DNA of 64,000 nucleotides from Pectobacterium sp. PL152 (lineage in GTDB: Bacteria; Pseudomonadota; Gammaproteobacteria; Enterobacterales; Enterobacteriaceae): positions 4,588,001 to 4,652,000 of the forward strand of contig CP091064.1 of assembly GCA_021907015.1 (NCBI GenBank), given 5' to 3'. Positions 1-9,432 of the stretch are shown in pieces. The translations under genes were made by a program, and so were the position numbers. The notes under the pieces were generated by a model that was not told where the DNA came from, did no database searches, and was given only the letters and a program-made list of their open reading frames with translations. Position 1 is the stretch's first letter. Each line of letters begins with the position of its first letter.

Positions 1-699
1 CCGCTTTTGGTGATTCACTACACGGCGGAAGACTTTGCCACCTCGCTGAATATTCTGACGGATGAACACGTCAGCGCGCATTATCTTGTTCCTGCTCATC
101 CACCCTTGCAGCGCGGCAAGCCGCTCGCTTGGCAACTGGTGCCGGAATCTCGGGCGGCCTGGCATGCGGGAGCGAGTAGCTGGCGTGGGTTTAGTCGGTT
201 GAATAATTCCTCGATTGGTATTGAGATCGAAAATACGGGCTATCAGCGCACGCTAACGGGCTATACGTGGGAACCGTTCACCGCCTCGCAGATTCAACTG
301 GTGACTGCACTCGCCCGTGACATTGTCGATCGCTACCAGATTGCCCCGCAGAATGTCGTCGCGCATAGCGATATTGCCCCACAGCGGAAACAAGATCCCG
401 GACCGCTATTCCCCTGGCAAGTGCTGGCGCAGGCGGGAGTGGGGGCCTGGCCGGATGCGCAGCGGGTAGCATTTTATTTGCACGGACGACCAACGACGCA
501 GCCGGTGGATGACGCGGTTCTGCTGGAAAAATTGGGGCGCTATGGTTATGCAGTGCAGAACACGATGACCGCGCGTGAGAAGCGGCAGGTGATTGCCGCT
601 TTCCAGATGCATTTCCGTCCTGAGAACTATCAAGGCCAGCCAGATGCGCAGAGTGAAGCGATTGTCGATGCGCTGCTGGAGAAATACGGCAGCCGCTAA
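1..699 (+). CDS. amiD: N-acetylmuramoyl-L-alanine amidase AmiD (5' partial)
   Basis: Zinc amidase of the Amidase_2 family that cuts the bond between MurNAc and L-Ala in peptidoglycan and anhydro-muropeptides; the E. coli enzyme is an outer-membrane lipoprotein. The frame is open to the window edge, so the lipoprotein signal and first residues lie outside. Visible are the first zinc ligand in [10 protein letters not shown], the catalytic-region Glu in SIGIEIEN, and the second ligand set [13 protein letters not shown]. The last 70 residues match the C-terminal peptidoglycan-binding helical domain ([18 protein letters not shown]). It is convergent with ybjT; the two stop codons overlap. No frameshift seen. 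Confidence 0.95.
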   Translation, partial: PLLVIHYTAEDFATSLNILTDEHVSAHYLVPAHPPLQRGKPLAWQLVPESRAAWHAGASSWRGFSRLNNSSIGIEIENTGYQRTLTGYTWEPFTASQIQLVTALARDIVDRYQIAPQNVVAHSDIAPQRKQDPGPLFPWQVLAQAGVGAWPDAQRVAFYLHGRPTTQPVDDAVLLEKLGRYGYAVQNTMTAREKRQVIAAFQMHFRPENYQGQPDAQSEAIVDALLEKYGSR

Positions 700-2145
700 A
701 TTACTTCCTTCTCTGCCAGTTTCGCAATACGCGCCGCCATGCCACGGAAGATAAACAGGTGAGCGGGCATCATCAGAAACCAGTAAACCAGCCCGTTAAA
801 CCCGGAAGGGTGCCAGCGGGCACGGACATCCACGGTTCGGTGGGTGCCTTTGTCCGTGATAGTAAAGTTGAGTTTACCCAGCCCCGGAGCTTTCATACCG
901 AATAGCAGCACCAACTGACGCTGTGGCTTGATCGAGATAACCTTCCAGCCGTCAATCTTGTCGCCCACTTCCAGCGTCGCGCGCTCGGGGCGTCCATAAG
1001 TGACACCGTTACCGCAAAGATCGTCCAGCCGGGCGCGGATGTTCCATAGCGTATTCGCGTAAAAATAGCCTTCCTTGCCTCCGACCTGCTGGATGACCTG
1101 CCAGAGCGCCTGACTGGAGGCTGTCGTATCCATCGTATGGCCCGCCTGTTTGGGGTAAAAGCCGTAATTCGGCTTCCAGCGCGCGCGGACCTCGGTGTCA
1201 TCGCCCCAGTCGGCCTGCTGTACGCTCTCCATTTCGCTTTGCAGCGTGAGGCGTACGGCGTCATCAAAGCTCATCAGCGTTTGTGGAATCAAGCCCTGGA
1301 GTTCGCGGTCATCGGCCTGTAAATCGTGTTTTAGTCCCTGAATCAGCGCGCGGGCGATGGACGGGGGAACCGAGGTCACCAGATGCAAAAACCAGACGGA
1401 CACCAGATGTGTCGGCATCGGAACGGGAATCAGCACTCTGCGCTTGCCGCTAATTTGAATGAAACGCTCAAACATCGTCTGGTAGCTGATGTATTCGGGA
1501 CCTGCGGCGTCCATGATGCGGTTTTGTGCCGCGGGTGCTGCAGGATGTTGATTAGATAGACCAGCAGGTTTTCCAGCGCAATAGGGGACGATTTAGAGCG
1601 TACCCAACGCGGCGGCGTTAGCACCGGCAGGTTATAGACCATATCCCGCATGATCTCGAATGCCGCTGAGCCTGCGCCGATAATAATGCCCGCACGCAGC
1701 TCCGTGACGGGAATACCGCTGCTGCGCAGAATATCACCGGTAATCTGGCGTGCCTGCATATGCGGTGAAGTGTCATCCTTCGCCTGAAGCGACCCCAGAT
1801 AGATAATCTGTTTTACGCGGCTGGAGGCCAGTGCCAGCAGCAGATTCATGGCCGCCATGCGTTCCCTTGCCACGAAGTCCGCGCCGTCGCCCATGCTGTG
1901 CACCAGATAATAGAGCGTTTCCGCGCCCCACAGGCCATCAGGCAGGCTTTCTGGCTTGGCAAGATCAACCTGCTGGCAGTCGACGCCCGGCCAATGCCGT
2001 GACGCGAGGACTCAGTATTGCGACCAGCTGCGATGACCTGCTTACCCTGTTTGCTCAATCGTTCGGTTAAATGGCGGCCAATGTAGCCAGTTGCGCCCAG
2101 AATCAGGATCGGGGTTGAGGGGATGTCATGTGCCAACGGCTCCAC
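696..2145 (-). CDS. ybjT: SDR-family NAD(P)-binding protein YbjT, frameshifted as sequenced
   Basis: Predicted NAD(P)-binding SDR/NmrA-like protein with a C-terminal DUF2867 region; no reaction is established. The N-terminal Rossmann motif ILGATGYIG is clear, followed by [19 protein letters not shown] and a hydrophobic C-terminus ([16 protein letters not shown]). The reading frame breaks near 2000 and near 1525. Adding one base at each restores about 483 aa, close to the 476 aa of E. coli YbjT. The start is uncertain: GTG at 2145 reads directly into the Rossmann fold, but an ATG at 2129 with a better placed GGAG would also fit if one C is missing from the C-run just inside the gene. Convergent with amiD. 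Confidence 0.88.
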
Positions 2146-2299
2146 AGCAAAATATAACCATGGCTTACTATAACGGGGAAAGGGTAAAAAGCGATGAAAA
2201 GTATGGGGTTAATACTCGCCTGAAACCAAGCCTAATTTAACATGACCTACCTGCCCGATAGCTGACGCTAGCAGGCAGAAGGGGGTAAAGCGAGGGGTA

Positions 2300-3341
2300 T
2301 CAGGCCAGAACGGCGTCACCTTGCAACTGGCAACTACAGGCCAACACATAGCCCTGTTCGATCTCGGCGGGGTGAGCGTCATGGTACTGGTCGTGGTGTA
2401 CTGACCAGACAGCACGCGGGTTTTACAGCTCCCGCAAACACCGGCGCGGCAGGCGGCGACAACTGGCACCTTATTGGCTTCCAGTGCGGCCAGCAGGCTG
2501 ATCCCCACCGGCACGCGCAGATTTTTCAGCGGACGGCTGATGGTCAACGTGAGTTGATCGGCATCCTCATCCAGCGCTTCATCTGCCGGGCGGAACTGTT
2601 CTTTGAAGATGCGGTTTGAGGCAACGCCAAGCTGCTGGCTCAGGGTTTCTATCTGGTTCATGTAGGGGCTGGGCCGCAGGTCATCACGGTACGGCTGGCG
2701 ATATCCGGCACATGTTCTGTCAGCAGGTCGCCGCTGATACGTCCGGCGAGGAAACCGGGCGCGGCGTCAAACTCCGCCATCAGCGTCAGATGTAGCTGTT
2801 GCGAATAACGCTGCACCAGATCCTGCCATTCGCTGGCGAAAATCACCTGCAACGGATTGCGCACGTTGAAAATCACGTGGATGTCGGTTTGCGGTTTGTT
2901 GGCCAGCAGCCAGCGGCACATCGACATAATCGGCGTGACGCCGCAGCCTGCCGCCGCCATCAGGTAGCGATCGCTGACCGCGTTGGCACAGGTAAATTCG
3001 CCCTGTGCATCGGACAGCCACAGGTAATCGCCGACTTTCAGCGTTTGGGTCAGCCAGCGGGAGCCGATACCGTCGTCCAGCCTTCTTACTGTGAGCGTAA
3101 TAAAGCGGCTGAGCCCCGGTGAAGAAGAAATTGTATAAGCCCGCAGCGTCTCTGCGCTGTTAGCAATGCTGACCAACGCATACTGACCTGGCTTATACGG
3201 ATAAAAATCATGATTAACCAGTGAAATCGTCCAGACATCAGGCGTTTCCTGAGTAATGGAATGCACCTGCATGCGGTTAGCGCAAAGCGGCGTCGGCCCC
3301 GTCTGTGGTACTGGCACTGTCTGTAGTGCGGGCATGGTCAT
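2300..3341 (-). CDS. hcr: NADH oxidoreductase Hcr (Hcp reductase), frameshifted as sequenced
   Basis: FAD- and [2Fe-2S]-containing reductase that passes electrons from NADH to the hybrid-cluster protein Hcp. The order is an FAD-binding domain (RAYTISSSPG), an NAD-binding domain (AAGCGVTPIMSMCRW, MTCGPAP), then a plant-type ferredoxin domain with the cluster cysteines in CRAGVCGSCKTRV and a final Cys in the restored VLACSCQLQGD. Single-base deletions occur near 2660 (after CGPAP) and near 2375. With both repaired the gene ends at TGA 2300 and gives 347 aa. ATG 3341 (MTMPALQ) matches the E. coli start. It lies 136 bp downstream of hcp on the same strand, with hairpins between. Confidence 0.93.
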
Positions 3342-3380
3342 CGTCAATCTCCATAACAAACGGACGCGGTGAAGCGTGTA

Positions 3381-3438
3381 AAAAGGCAGCCCATAAAAAG
3401 TGGGCTTAGCGTGAGGTGCAGAGTTGACACCTCACGCT
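3381..3438 (-). other. Tandem hairpins between hcp and hcr
   Basis: Read on the minus strand, a perfect 11-bp inverted repeat (arms 3428-3438 and 3408-3418, AGCGTGAGGTG) is followed by a second stem AGCCCA/TGGGCT (3388-3406) and then GCCTTTTTA. This resembles an intrinsic terminator or mRNA-stability element within the hcp-hcr operon. It could make hcr less abundant than hcp, or protect the hcp transcript 3' end. Confidence 0.5.
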
Positions 3439-3477
3439 GTGTGACGAGGAACGCGCTCCTCCGTCCGCGTTAATTCA

Positions 3478-5130
3478 TCAAGCGGCCAGAATGGTGTTCA
3501 TGTCCTGTTCAACGGTGGTAATCGCCCGCATACCGAATTTCTCGTTCAGAATGGCGAGCAGGTTGTCCGTCAGGAAGCCCGGAGCCGTCGGTCCGGTGTA
3601 GATGTTCTTCACGCCAAGAGACAGCAGGGTGAGCAGAATGACGATCGCTTTCTGTTCAAACCACGACAGCACCAGACTCAGCGGCAGATCGTTCACGCCA
3701 CAGCCCAGTTTTTCTGCCAGTTTGACGGCCAGAATAATGGCGGAGTAGGCATCGTTACATTGGCCGACATCCAGCAGACGCGGCAGGCCTTCCAGCGTAC
3801 CGAAGTCCAGTTTGTTGAAACGGTATTTACCGCAGGCCAGCGTCATGATCAGGCAGTCCTGTGGAACGTTCAGTGTGAAGTCAGTGAAGTAGCTACGTTC
3901 TTCACGGCTACCGTCGCATCCGCCAACCAGGAAGACGTGGCGCAGTTTTTTCTGTGCAACCAGATCGATGACGGTATCAGCAGCGCTCAGCAGGGTTTCA
4001 CGACCAAAGCCAACGGTGATCATGTGCTCGATTTCACTGTACGGGAAGCCGGCCAGGCTCTGTGCCTGTTCGATCACTGGACTAAAATCGTCGCCTTCCA
4101 GATGGTTCACGCCCGGCCAGCCAACGATGCTGCGCGTCCAGATGCGGTCGCCGTAGTTACCGACGTTTGGATCGATAATGCAGTTAGAGGTCATGACGAT
4201 TGCGCCAGGGAATTTGGCGAATTCTGTCTGCTGGTTCTGCCAGCCGCTGCCATAGTTGCCCGCCAGATGTTTGAATTTTTTCAGCTCTGGGTAACCGTGT
4301 GCAGGCAGCATCTCGCCGTGCGTATAAATGTTGACGCCTGTCCCTTCGGTTTGCTCCAGCAGCATGCGCAGGTCTTTCAGGTCATGGCCGGAAATCAGAA
4401 TCGCTTTACCCGCAATTGGGCGGACGTTAACGGCGGTCGGCTGTGGATTACCGTAAGCGTCGGTTTCGCCACGGTCGAGGATCGCCATAACGTTGAAGTT
4501 CATTTTACCGATACCCATGGCGTTGTTCAGCAGGGTATCAACATCGGATGGCTGTGTGCCCAGCCATGCCATGAAGGCATGATATTCGGCATAGATAGCG
4601 TCATCATACTGACCAAGAACGTGAGCGTGCTCCATATAGGCTGCGGCACCTTTCAGGCCGTAGAGGTTGAGCATGCGCAAGCCGTGAACATCATCGCCGA
4701 CGATAGCTTTATCGCTGTCCAGCGCAAAATCCGCCGCCTGTTGCAGTAAGGTCGGAATATCGTTGCCAGCCAGTTGCAGCGTTGCCATTGGGTGATCCAC
4801 CGTCGCGGTGGCATCGTGCAGACGGCAGCGGACAGCCAGAGACTCACGCAGTGTGATGGCGTCCTGTGCGTAGCCAATAATGCGCTGGGAATCGAAGTTT
4901 ACGTTGGTCAACGTAGAGAAGAAGGCGCGTGGCGCAAAACTGTCTACTTCGTGATCGATAATATCCAGCTCGCGCGCTTTCAGCGCCCAGGCAGAAAGCC
5001 CTTGCAGCACAGCGACCAGCAAGTCTTGCAGGTCGGAGGTTTCTGCGGTTTTGCCGCACATGCCCTGCGCGTAAGAGCAGCCGTTTCCAACAGGGGTACG
5101 AATCGTTTGTTCACATTGCACACAAAACAT
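3478..5130 (-). CDS. hcp: Hydroxylamine reductase / hybrid-cluster protein Hcp
   Basis: Cytoplasmic iron-sulfur protein of anaerobic nitrosative-stress defence; it acts as an NO reductase or protein S-nitrosylase and reduces hydroxylamine in vitro. Intact at 550 aa, the usual length for the enterobacterial class. The N-terminal cluster motif is [27 protein letters not shown] in outline (residues 1-25: C3, C6, C18, C25). Hybrid-cluster residues lie in the C-terminal half, including [23 protein letters not shown] and [12 protein letters not shown]. Its partner hcr follows. Candidate NsrR and FNR sites lie just upstream of the start. Confidence 0.98.
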   Translation of the reverse strand: MFCVQCEQTIRTPVGNGCSYAQGMCGKTAETSDLQDLLVAVLQGLSAWALKARELDIIDHEVDSFAPRAFFSTLTNVNFDSQRIIGYAQDAITLRESLAVRCRLHDATATVDHPMATLQLAGNDIPTLLQQAADFALDSDKAIVGDDVHGLRMLNLYGLKGAAAYMEHAHVLGQYDDAIYAEYHAFMAWLGTQPSDVDTLLNNAMGIGKMNFNVMAILDRGETDAYGNPQPTAVNVRPIAGKAILISGHDLKDLRMLLEQTEGTGVNIYTHGEMLPAHGYPELKKFKHLAGNYGSGWQNQQTEFAKFPGAIVMTSNCIIDPNVGNYGDRIWTRSIVGWPGVNHLEGDDFSPVIEQAQSLAGFPYSEIEHMITVGFGRETLLSAADTVIDLVAQKKLRHVFLVGGCDGSREERSYFTDFTLNVPQDCLIMTLACGKYRFNKLDFGTLEGLPRLLDVGQCNDAYSAIILAVKLAEKLGCGVNDLPLSLVLSWFEQKAIVILLTLLSLGVKNIYTGPTAPGFLTDNLLAILNEKFGMRAITTVEQDMNTILAA

Positions 5131-5147
5131 AATGACTTCCTTTTTTT

Positions 5148-5170
5148 AAGTTGCATTTAAAATGCTTGTT
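5148..5170 (-). promoter_or_regulatory. Candidate NsrR operator of hcp
   Basis: Two 11-base half-sites, AAGTTGCATTT and AAATGCTTGTT, flank a single central base. This fits the 11-1-11 inverted-repeat NsrR consensus built on AAGATGCATTT. The site abuts a candidate -10 element TATGCT (minus strand, 5174-5179), so it would overlap the transcription start and suit NO-relieved repression. hcp is a known leading NsrR target in E. coli; binding here is inferred. Confidence 0.65.
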
Positions 5171-5230
5171 TAAAGCATAGTGTCAGCCGAGGCAGGTAAA
5201 AAGGCTTTTTTACTGCAACTTTAGGTAAAT

Positions 5231-5244
5231 TTGATTTAGCGCAA
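5231..5244 (-). promoter_or_regulatory. Candidate FNR site of hcp
   Basis: TTGATTTAGCGCAA matches the FNR consensus TTGAT-N4-ATCAA at 8 of 10 defined positions. It is centred about 70 bp upstream of the start predicted from the TATGCT -10 element. That is close to the upstream FNR placement known for E. coli hcp, giving anaerobic activation together with NsrR control. Confidence 0.5.
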
Positions 5245-5319
5245 TTTTGGTGATGGGCAATGAAAATCACTCTCAATCACGGCCCATAAAAGCAGGGAAA
5301 AACGACGTCCAGTGTGTAC

Positions 5320-6218
5320 TTATGAGGAAAATAATGCCATCAGGATCGGTGCGGCGAGGCTTAATAAGAAGCCGTGTACGATGGCGGCAGGCACGATATC
5401 GATGCCCGCGCTGCGCTGTAAAACGGGCAGCGTGAAATCCATTGATGTTGCACCGCAAAGCCCTAACGCACAGGAGCGATTATGCTGTGCCAGCGCGGGA
5501 ACGAACATTATAGCCAGCAGTTCGCGGGTCAGATCGTTGAAAAACGCTGCGCTGCCGATGACGGGCCCGAGCGCGTCGGTCAGCAGAATGCCAGACAGCG
5601 AATACCACCCGTAGCCGGATGCCATTGCTAGACCGGTTTTCAGCGGCAGCCCCAATACCCACGCGGCCAGCAGTCCGCCTCCTAACGCGCTGATACCGAC
5701 AATGAGCGCGATGACCAGACCACGGCGGTTTAATACGATTTGGCGCAGCGTCATCCCGCTGTTACGCAGTTGGATACCCACCAGAAATAGCAGAAAGATT
5801 AGGGCATATTCGCTGCCTTTGCTGGCATAGGTGAATCCTGACCAGTGCGTTAATCCGAGTAAAAAACCACCGAATACCACGCTGCAAAGTTTGAATGATT
5901 CAGGATCATGCGCAGTCGGGAAGGCGGGGTGGCATCTCTGTACTTGCTGCGCCATGCGGTGCGCTTTTCCCATAGCCACAGGGCAATGCCATTTGCCGCG
6001 ACAATACAGAATGCGAAGACGGCGGTGTAGCGGAAGATTAGTAACAAATTGCTGCTGATATTTTCCAGAAAGGCCAGACTTATTCCCATCAAAAACAGAA
6101 TAACGTACACCATCCAGCTCAGCAGTTGGTTAATCAGCTGTAATGCTTTTTTGGCGCGCAGCGGTACCAGATAGCCAATGATGAGCGGTAATAAAATAAT
6201 TAATAATCCTGAATACAT
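5320..6218 (-). CDS. lysO: L-lysine exporter LysO, frameshifted as sequenced
   Basis: Inner-membrane lysine (and thialysine) exporter of the YbjE/LysO family. Highly hydrophobic throughout; the conserved stretches are MYSGLLIILLPLIIGYL at the N-terminus, then LLFLVGIQLRNSGMT, ASGYGWYSLSGILLTD and GLCGATSMDFTLPVLQR. One base is missing near 5900, where MILNHSNF should read on into SFKLCSVV. Restoring it gives 900 nt, that is 299 aa, the E. coli length. The ATG at 6218 was chosen by homology; the frame stays open to 6389 but that extension is not family-like. aqpZ, which separates lysO from ybjD in E. coli, is absent. Confidence 0.9.
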
Positions 6219-6534
6219 CACAGAATTGATGTCCTTACGCGAGAAAAACGACGCTAATCCGTATTTTAGGATGAGCTGGGTGACCGTAGTCGAACTCAGA
6301 CAGTGAGGCTTTTCTTCTTCATGTCGACCCCGATAGACGTCGACACGGCGGAAACTCAAACCGTTCATTGACAACATCGTGGGATTCATCGGCTACACTT
6401 GGCGGGAAGAAAAACGATAATCTATTAAAATTAAACAAATTATCGGAGCGAGTAAAGCGCTGTCTGGCAGGATGTTCTACACGGTGGGCATTCTGGCAGC
6501 AGAAAACCGCAGGCAGCCGCTATAGGAGAGAAGG
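6219..6534. other. Intergenic region between divergent lysO and ybjD
   Basis: 316 bp holding the divergent promoters of lysO and ybjD. I looked for a lysine riboswitch on the lysO side and did not recognise one. A frame continuing the lysO reading frame upstream (to 6389) has no visible family similarity. A RBS-like GGAGAGAAGG precedes the ybjD ATG. Confidence 0.4.
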
Positions 6535-8199
6535 ATGCATCTGGAAAGTATTGAAATCCTGGGGTTTAGGGGGAATCAATCGTCTGTCGCTGGTGCTGGA
6601 CGAGAATAACGTGCTGATTGGTGAGAACGCCTGGGGCAAATCAAGCCTGCTGGACGCGCTCTCACTGCTGCTGGCACCGACGTTGCCGCTTTATCATTTT
6701 GATATGCAGGATTTTCACTTCACTCCGGGGATGAAAATAGTCGGGAGAAGCATCTTCAGGTTATTTTCACCTTTTGTGAAACCGCACCCGGCCACCATTT
6801 ATCGCCACGCTACCGTTCGCTTAACCCTGTTTGGGTGGAAGGTGAGGCCTCGTTATATCGCATTTTCTATCGGTTGGAAGGTGAAGTGGACGAAAGCCAG
6901 TCGGTTTTCACCTGGCGCAGCTTTCTGGACGCAGACGGGCACCCGATACCGCTGGATGATATTGACGAACTGGCCAGAGAGATTGTCCGCCTGCATCCGG
7001 TGCTACGGCTGCGCGATGCGCGTTTTATGCGGCGTCTGCGTTCCGGGACGCTGGCAGCGACGTTAGATAACAGTAATGAAAAGCTGGCTCAGCAGTTTGA
7101 GCAACTGATGCGCGAGCTGGCGCAAAATCCGCAGAAGCTGACGGATAAAGAGTTACGTCATGGTCTGGTGGCGATGCGGCAACTGCTGGAGCATTATTTT
7201 TCCGAGCAAAATGCTACGGATAACGATCGACGCCACCATCGTTATGCGCGAGCGCACAACGGTAAATCGTGGCGATCGCTGGACAACATCAACCGCCTGA
7301 TTGCCGATCCGAATAGCCGCAGTCGCCGCATTATCCTGCTGGAGCTGTTTTCTACGCTGTTGCAGGCGAAAGGATCGGTGGCGCTGGATCCGCATGCCCG
7401 TCCGCTCTTGCTGATTGAAGACCCCGAAACCCGCCTGCACCCGATTATGCTATCCGTCGCCTGGGGGCTTCTGGTGCAGTTGCCGCTCCAGAAAGTCACG
7501 ACAACGAATTCGGGAGAGCTGCTGTCGCTGGTGCCGATGGAGCAGGTGTGCCGTCTGGTGCGGGAATCTTCACGGGTGGCGACATACCGTATTGGTCGTC
7601 AGGGCATGAGTGCGGAAGACAGTCGGCGCATTGCGTTCCACATTCGTATGAATCGACCCGCGTCACTCTTTGCCCGCTGCTGGCTGCTGGTGGAGGGGGA
7701 AACCGAAGTCTGGATGTTGAATGAACTGGCTCGTCAATGTGGGCACCATTTTGAGGCGGAAGGGGTGAAGGTGATTGAGTTTGCCCAGTCTGGTCTCCGG
7801 CCATTATTGAGGTTCGCACGGCGTATGGGGATTGAATGGCATGTGCTGGTCGATGGCGACGACGCGGGGAAAAAGTATGCCGCGACGGCGAAAAGCATGT
7901 TAACGGTTCAGGACGAGAGCGAACGCGATCATCTGACCGTTTTGCCCGCATCGGACATGGAACACTATATGTATCGTGAGGGGTTCAGCCACGTTTATCA
8001 CCGCACCGCGCAGTTACCGGAGAAGGTGCCGCTATCGATGCACAAGATCATCATCAAGGCCATTCATCGTTCATCCAAACCCGATCTGGCGATTGAGGTG
8101 GCGATGGAAGCCGCCGCGATGGGCAGCGATGCCATTCCGCCGCTTATTCGCAGCATGTTTTCCCGCGTCCTGTGGCTAGCCCGCGGGCGTGCGGATTAG
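6535..8199 (+). CDS. ybjD: OLD-family ATP-dependent endonuclease-like protein YbjD, frameshifted as sequenced
   Basis: P-loop ATPase with a C-terminal TOPRIM domain (OLD family); cellular role unknown. The Walker A region is GENAWGKSSLLDALSLLL at about residues 30-47. The ABC-type signature region is LLIEDPETRLHPIM, followed by TTNSGELLSL. The TOPRIM acidic motifs are LLVEGETEVW and HVLVDGDDAGKKY. One extra base sits near 6573 (after LGFRG) and one base is missing near 6736, so the frame is lost between them and then regained. The net length is unchanged at 554 aa, against 552 in E. coli. ATG 6535 follows GGAGAGAAGG. This is the only gene here with an apparent insertion. Confidence 0.92.
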
Positions 8200-8213
8200 C
8201 ATGATACAGAAAT

Positions 8214-8247
8214 AAAAATGCCGTTCAGTGTACTGAACGGCATTTAT
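8214..8247. terminator. Terminator downstream of ybjD
   Basis: A 14-bp inverted repeat, AAATGCCGTTCAGT and ACTGAACGGCATTT, with A- and T-rich flanks, lies just after the ybjD stop. It could act in both directions. Confidence 0.7.
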
Positions 8248-8303
8248 CACATTATAGTCATTTTACGGTTTAGCGTAGGTATTCTGAGTAAACGTGTAGG
8301 GTG

Positions 8304-8430
<127 letters not shown>

Positions 8431-8439
8431 GAAGGGGGA

Positions 8440-8661
8440 TCAGGATGCGGCCTCGGCGATTTGCGGGACGATTAGGCAGGCATGATTACCTTTCGGCCCT
8501 TGATGAACATCAAACCTGACAACCTGTCCGGCTTTCAGAGTCCGGTAGCCATCCATTTGAATGGTTGAGTAGTGCGCGAAAATATCGTCACCACCCCCTT
8601 CTGGACAGATAAAACCAAACCCTTTGGCATTATTGAACCATTTAACAGTACCTGTCTCCAT
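8440..8661 (-). CDS. cspD: Cold-shock-like protein CspD
   Basis: A 73-aa cold-shock-fold single-strand nucleic-acid binder. The E. coli protein inhibits DNA replication in stationary phase and is not cold induced. The RNP1-like motif GFGFICPEG and the RNP2-like DDIFAHYS are both present after the opening METGTVKWFNNAKG. It is transcribed divergently from clpS, the conserved enterobacterial order. Intact. Confidence 0.97.
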   Translation of the reverse strand: METGTVKWFNNAKGFGFICPEGGGDDIFAHYSTIQMDGYRTLKAGQVVRFDVHQGPKGNHACLIVPQIAEAAS

Positions 8662-9082
8662 GCATTGACATCCTTCGCAAGAGTATTCTTTTCAGTAAGG
8701 TGTGGTTATTTGGTTACTACGAATACGAATTGATTAAAACCCCATCAATTCATTCGTACACTTTAGTGAAATCGATCCCGGCGTCAAGCGATCCACGGCG
8801 AGGTGTTGAGGGGAGTTTGTCAAAGTTTGATGCAGATAACGCTATTGATGAACCGACGATCGTGTTGCGTACTTAAGATATCGGTTACAGGCCTTGAATT
8901 TTACTTTCCAGGAACCATTTAATTCCTCAGGTGGTAAAATAAAAAGTAGACGTGATACTGTAAATGTAGAGATACCCGTCATCTTTCAAGTCGCAGGCGC
9001 TCATTTCCTGCTTCTCGAATCTATTGGGAATAAACAGACCAATTCGCGGGTCGCGATATTCGTTACATGATGTGGATAGAGA
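8662..9082. other. cspD-clpS divergent intergenic region
   Basis: 421 bp with no gene that I can support. It must hold the divergent promoters of cspD and clpSA. It also carries a short ERIC-derived remnant (8971-9032) close to the clpS start. The rest is unremarkable AT-rich sequence. Confidence 0.5.
8971..9032. repeat. ERIC remnant lacking the core
   Basis: The left end (ATACCCGTCATCTTTCAAGT) and the right end (CTCGAAT plus TTGGGAATA) resemble the two termini of the full ERIC at 8304-8430. They are joined by about 25 bp, leaving a 62-bp element without the AGCTTACT/AGTAAGT core. It lies about 50 bp upstream of clpS. Confidence 0.6.
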
Positions 9083-9403
9083 ATGGGAAACAACAGTACG
9101 TGGTCACAATCCGAGAACCTGACCGCCGATAAACAGAAAGAAAAATTGCAGCCGCCGTCCATGTATAACGTGGTGTTGAATAACGATGATTACACCCCGA
9201 TGGAATTTGTTATTGACGTCCTGCAAAAGTTCTTTTCTTATGATATTGAACGCGCCACACAGCTTATGTTAACCGTGCATTATCAGGGTAAAGCAATTTG
9301 TGGCGTATTCAGTGCTGAAGTGGCTGAGACCAAGGTCGTACAAGTCAATCGTTATGCCAGAGAAAACGAGCACCCGCTGCTCTGTACGCTGGAAAAAGCC
9401 TGA
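9083..9403 (+). CDS. clpS: ATP-dependent Clp protease adaptor ClpS
   Basis: 106-aa adaptor that binds N-degron substrates and delivers them to ClpAP. The ClpS core starts after a flexible 25-residue N-terminal extension. Visible are [20 protein letters not shown], which holds the substrate-pocket NDD motif, and [20 protein letters not shown] with the conserved histidine. It is followed 29 bp later by clpA on the same strand, so probably co-transcribed. Intact. Confidence 0.98.
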   Translation: MGNNSTWSQSENLTADKQKEKLQPPSMYNVVLNNDDYTPMEFVIDVLQKFFSYDIERATQLMLTVHYQGKAICGVFSAEVAETKVVQVNRYARENEHPLLCTLEKA

Positions 9404-9432
9404 AGTCAGGCGATTTATTGGGAGAGGTGCCT

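Noticed and set aside
3760-4749. A 329-codon plus-strand frame opposite hcp
   Set aside because: It is entirely antisense to the intact, highly conserved hcp gene and shows no domain or RBS; a codon-bias shadow.
6219-6389. Upstream extension of the lysO frame or a lysine riboswitch
   Set aside because: The extension has no hydrophobic or family-like sequence, and I could not match the conserved lysine-riboswitch segments in the leader.
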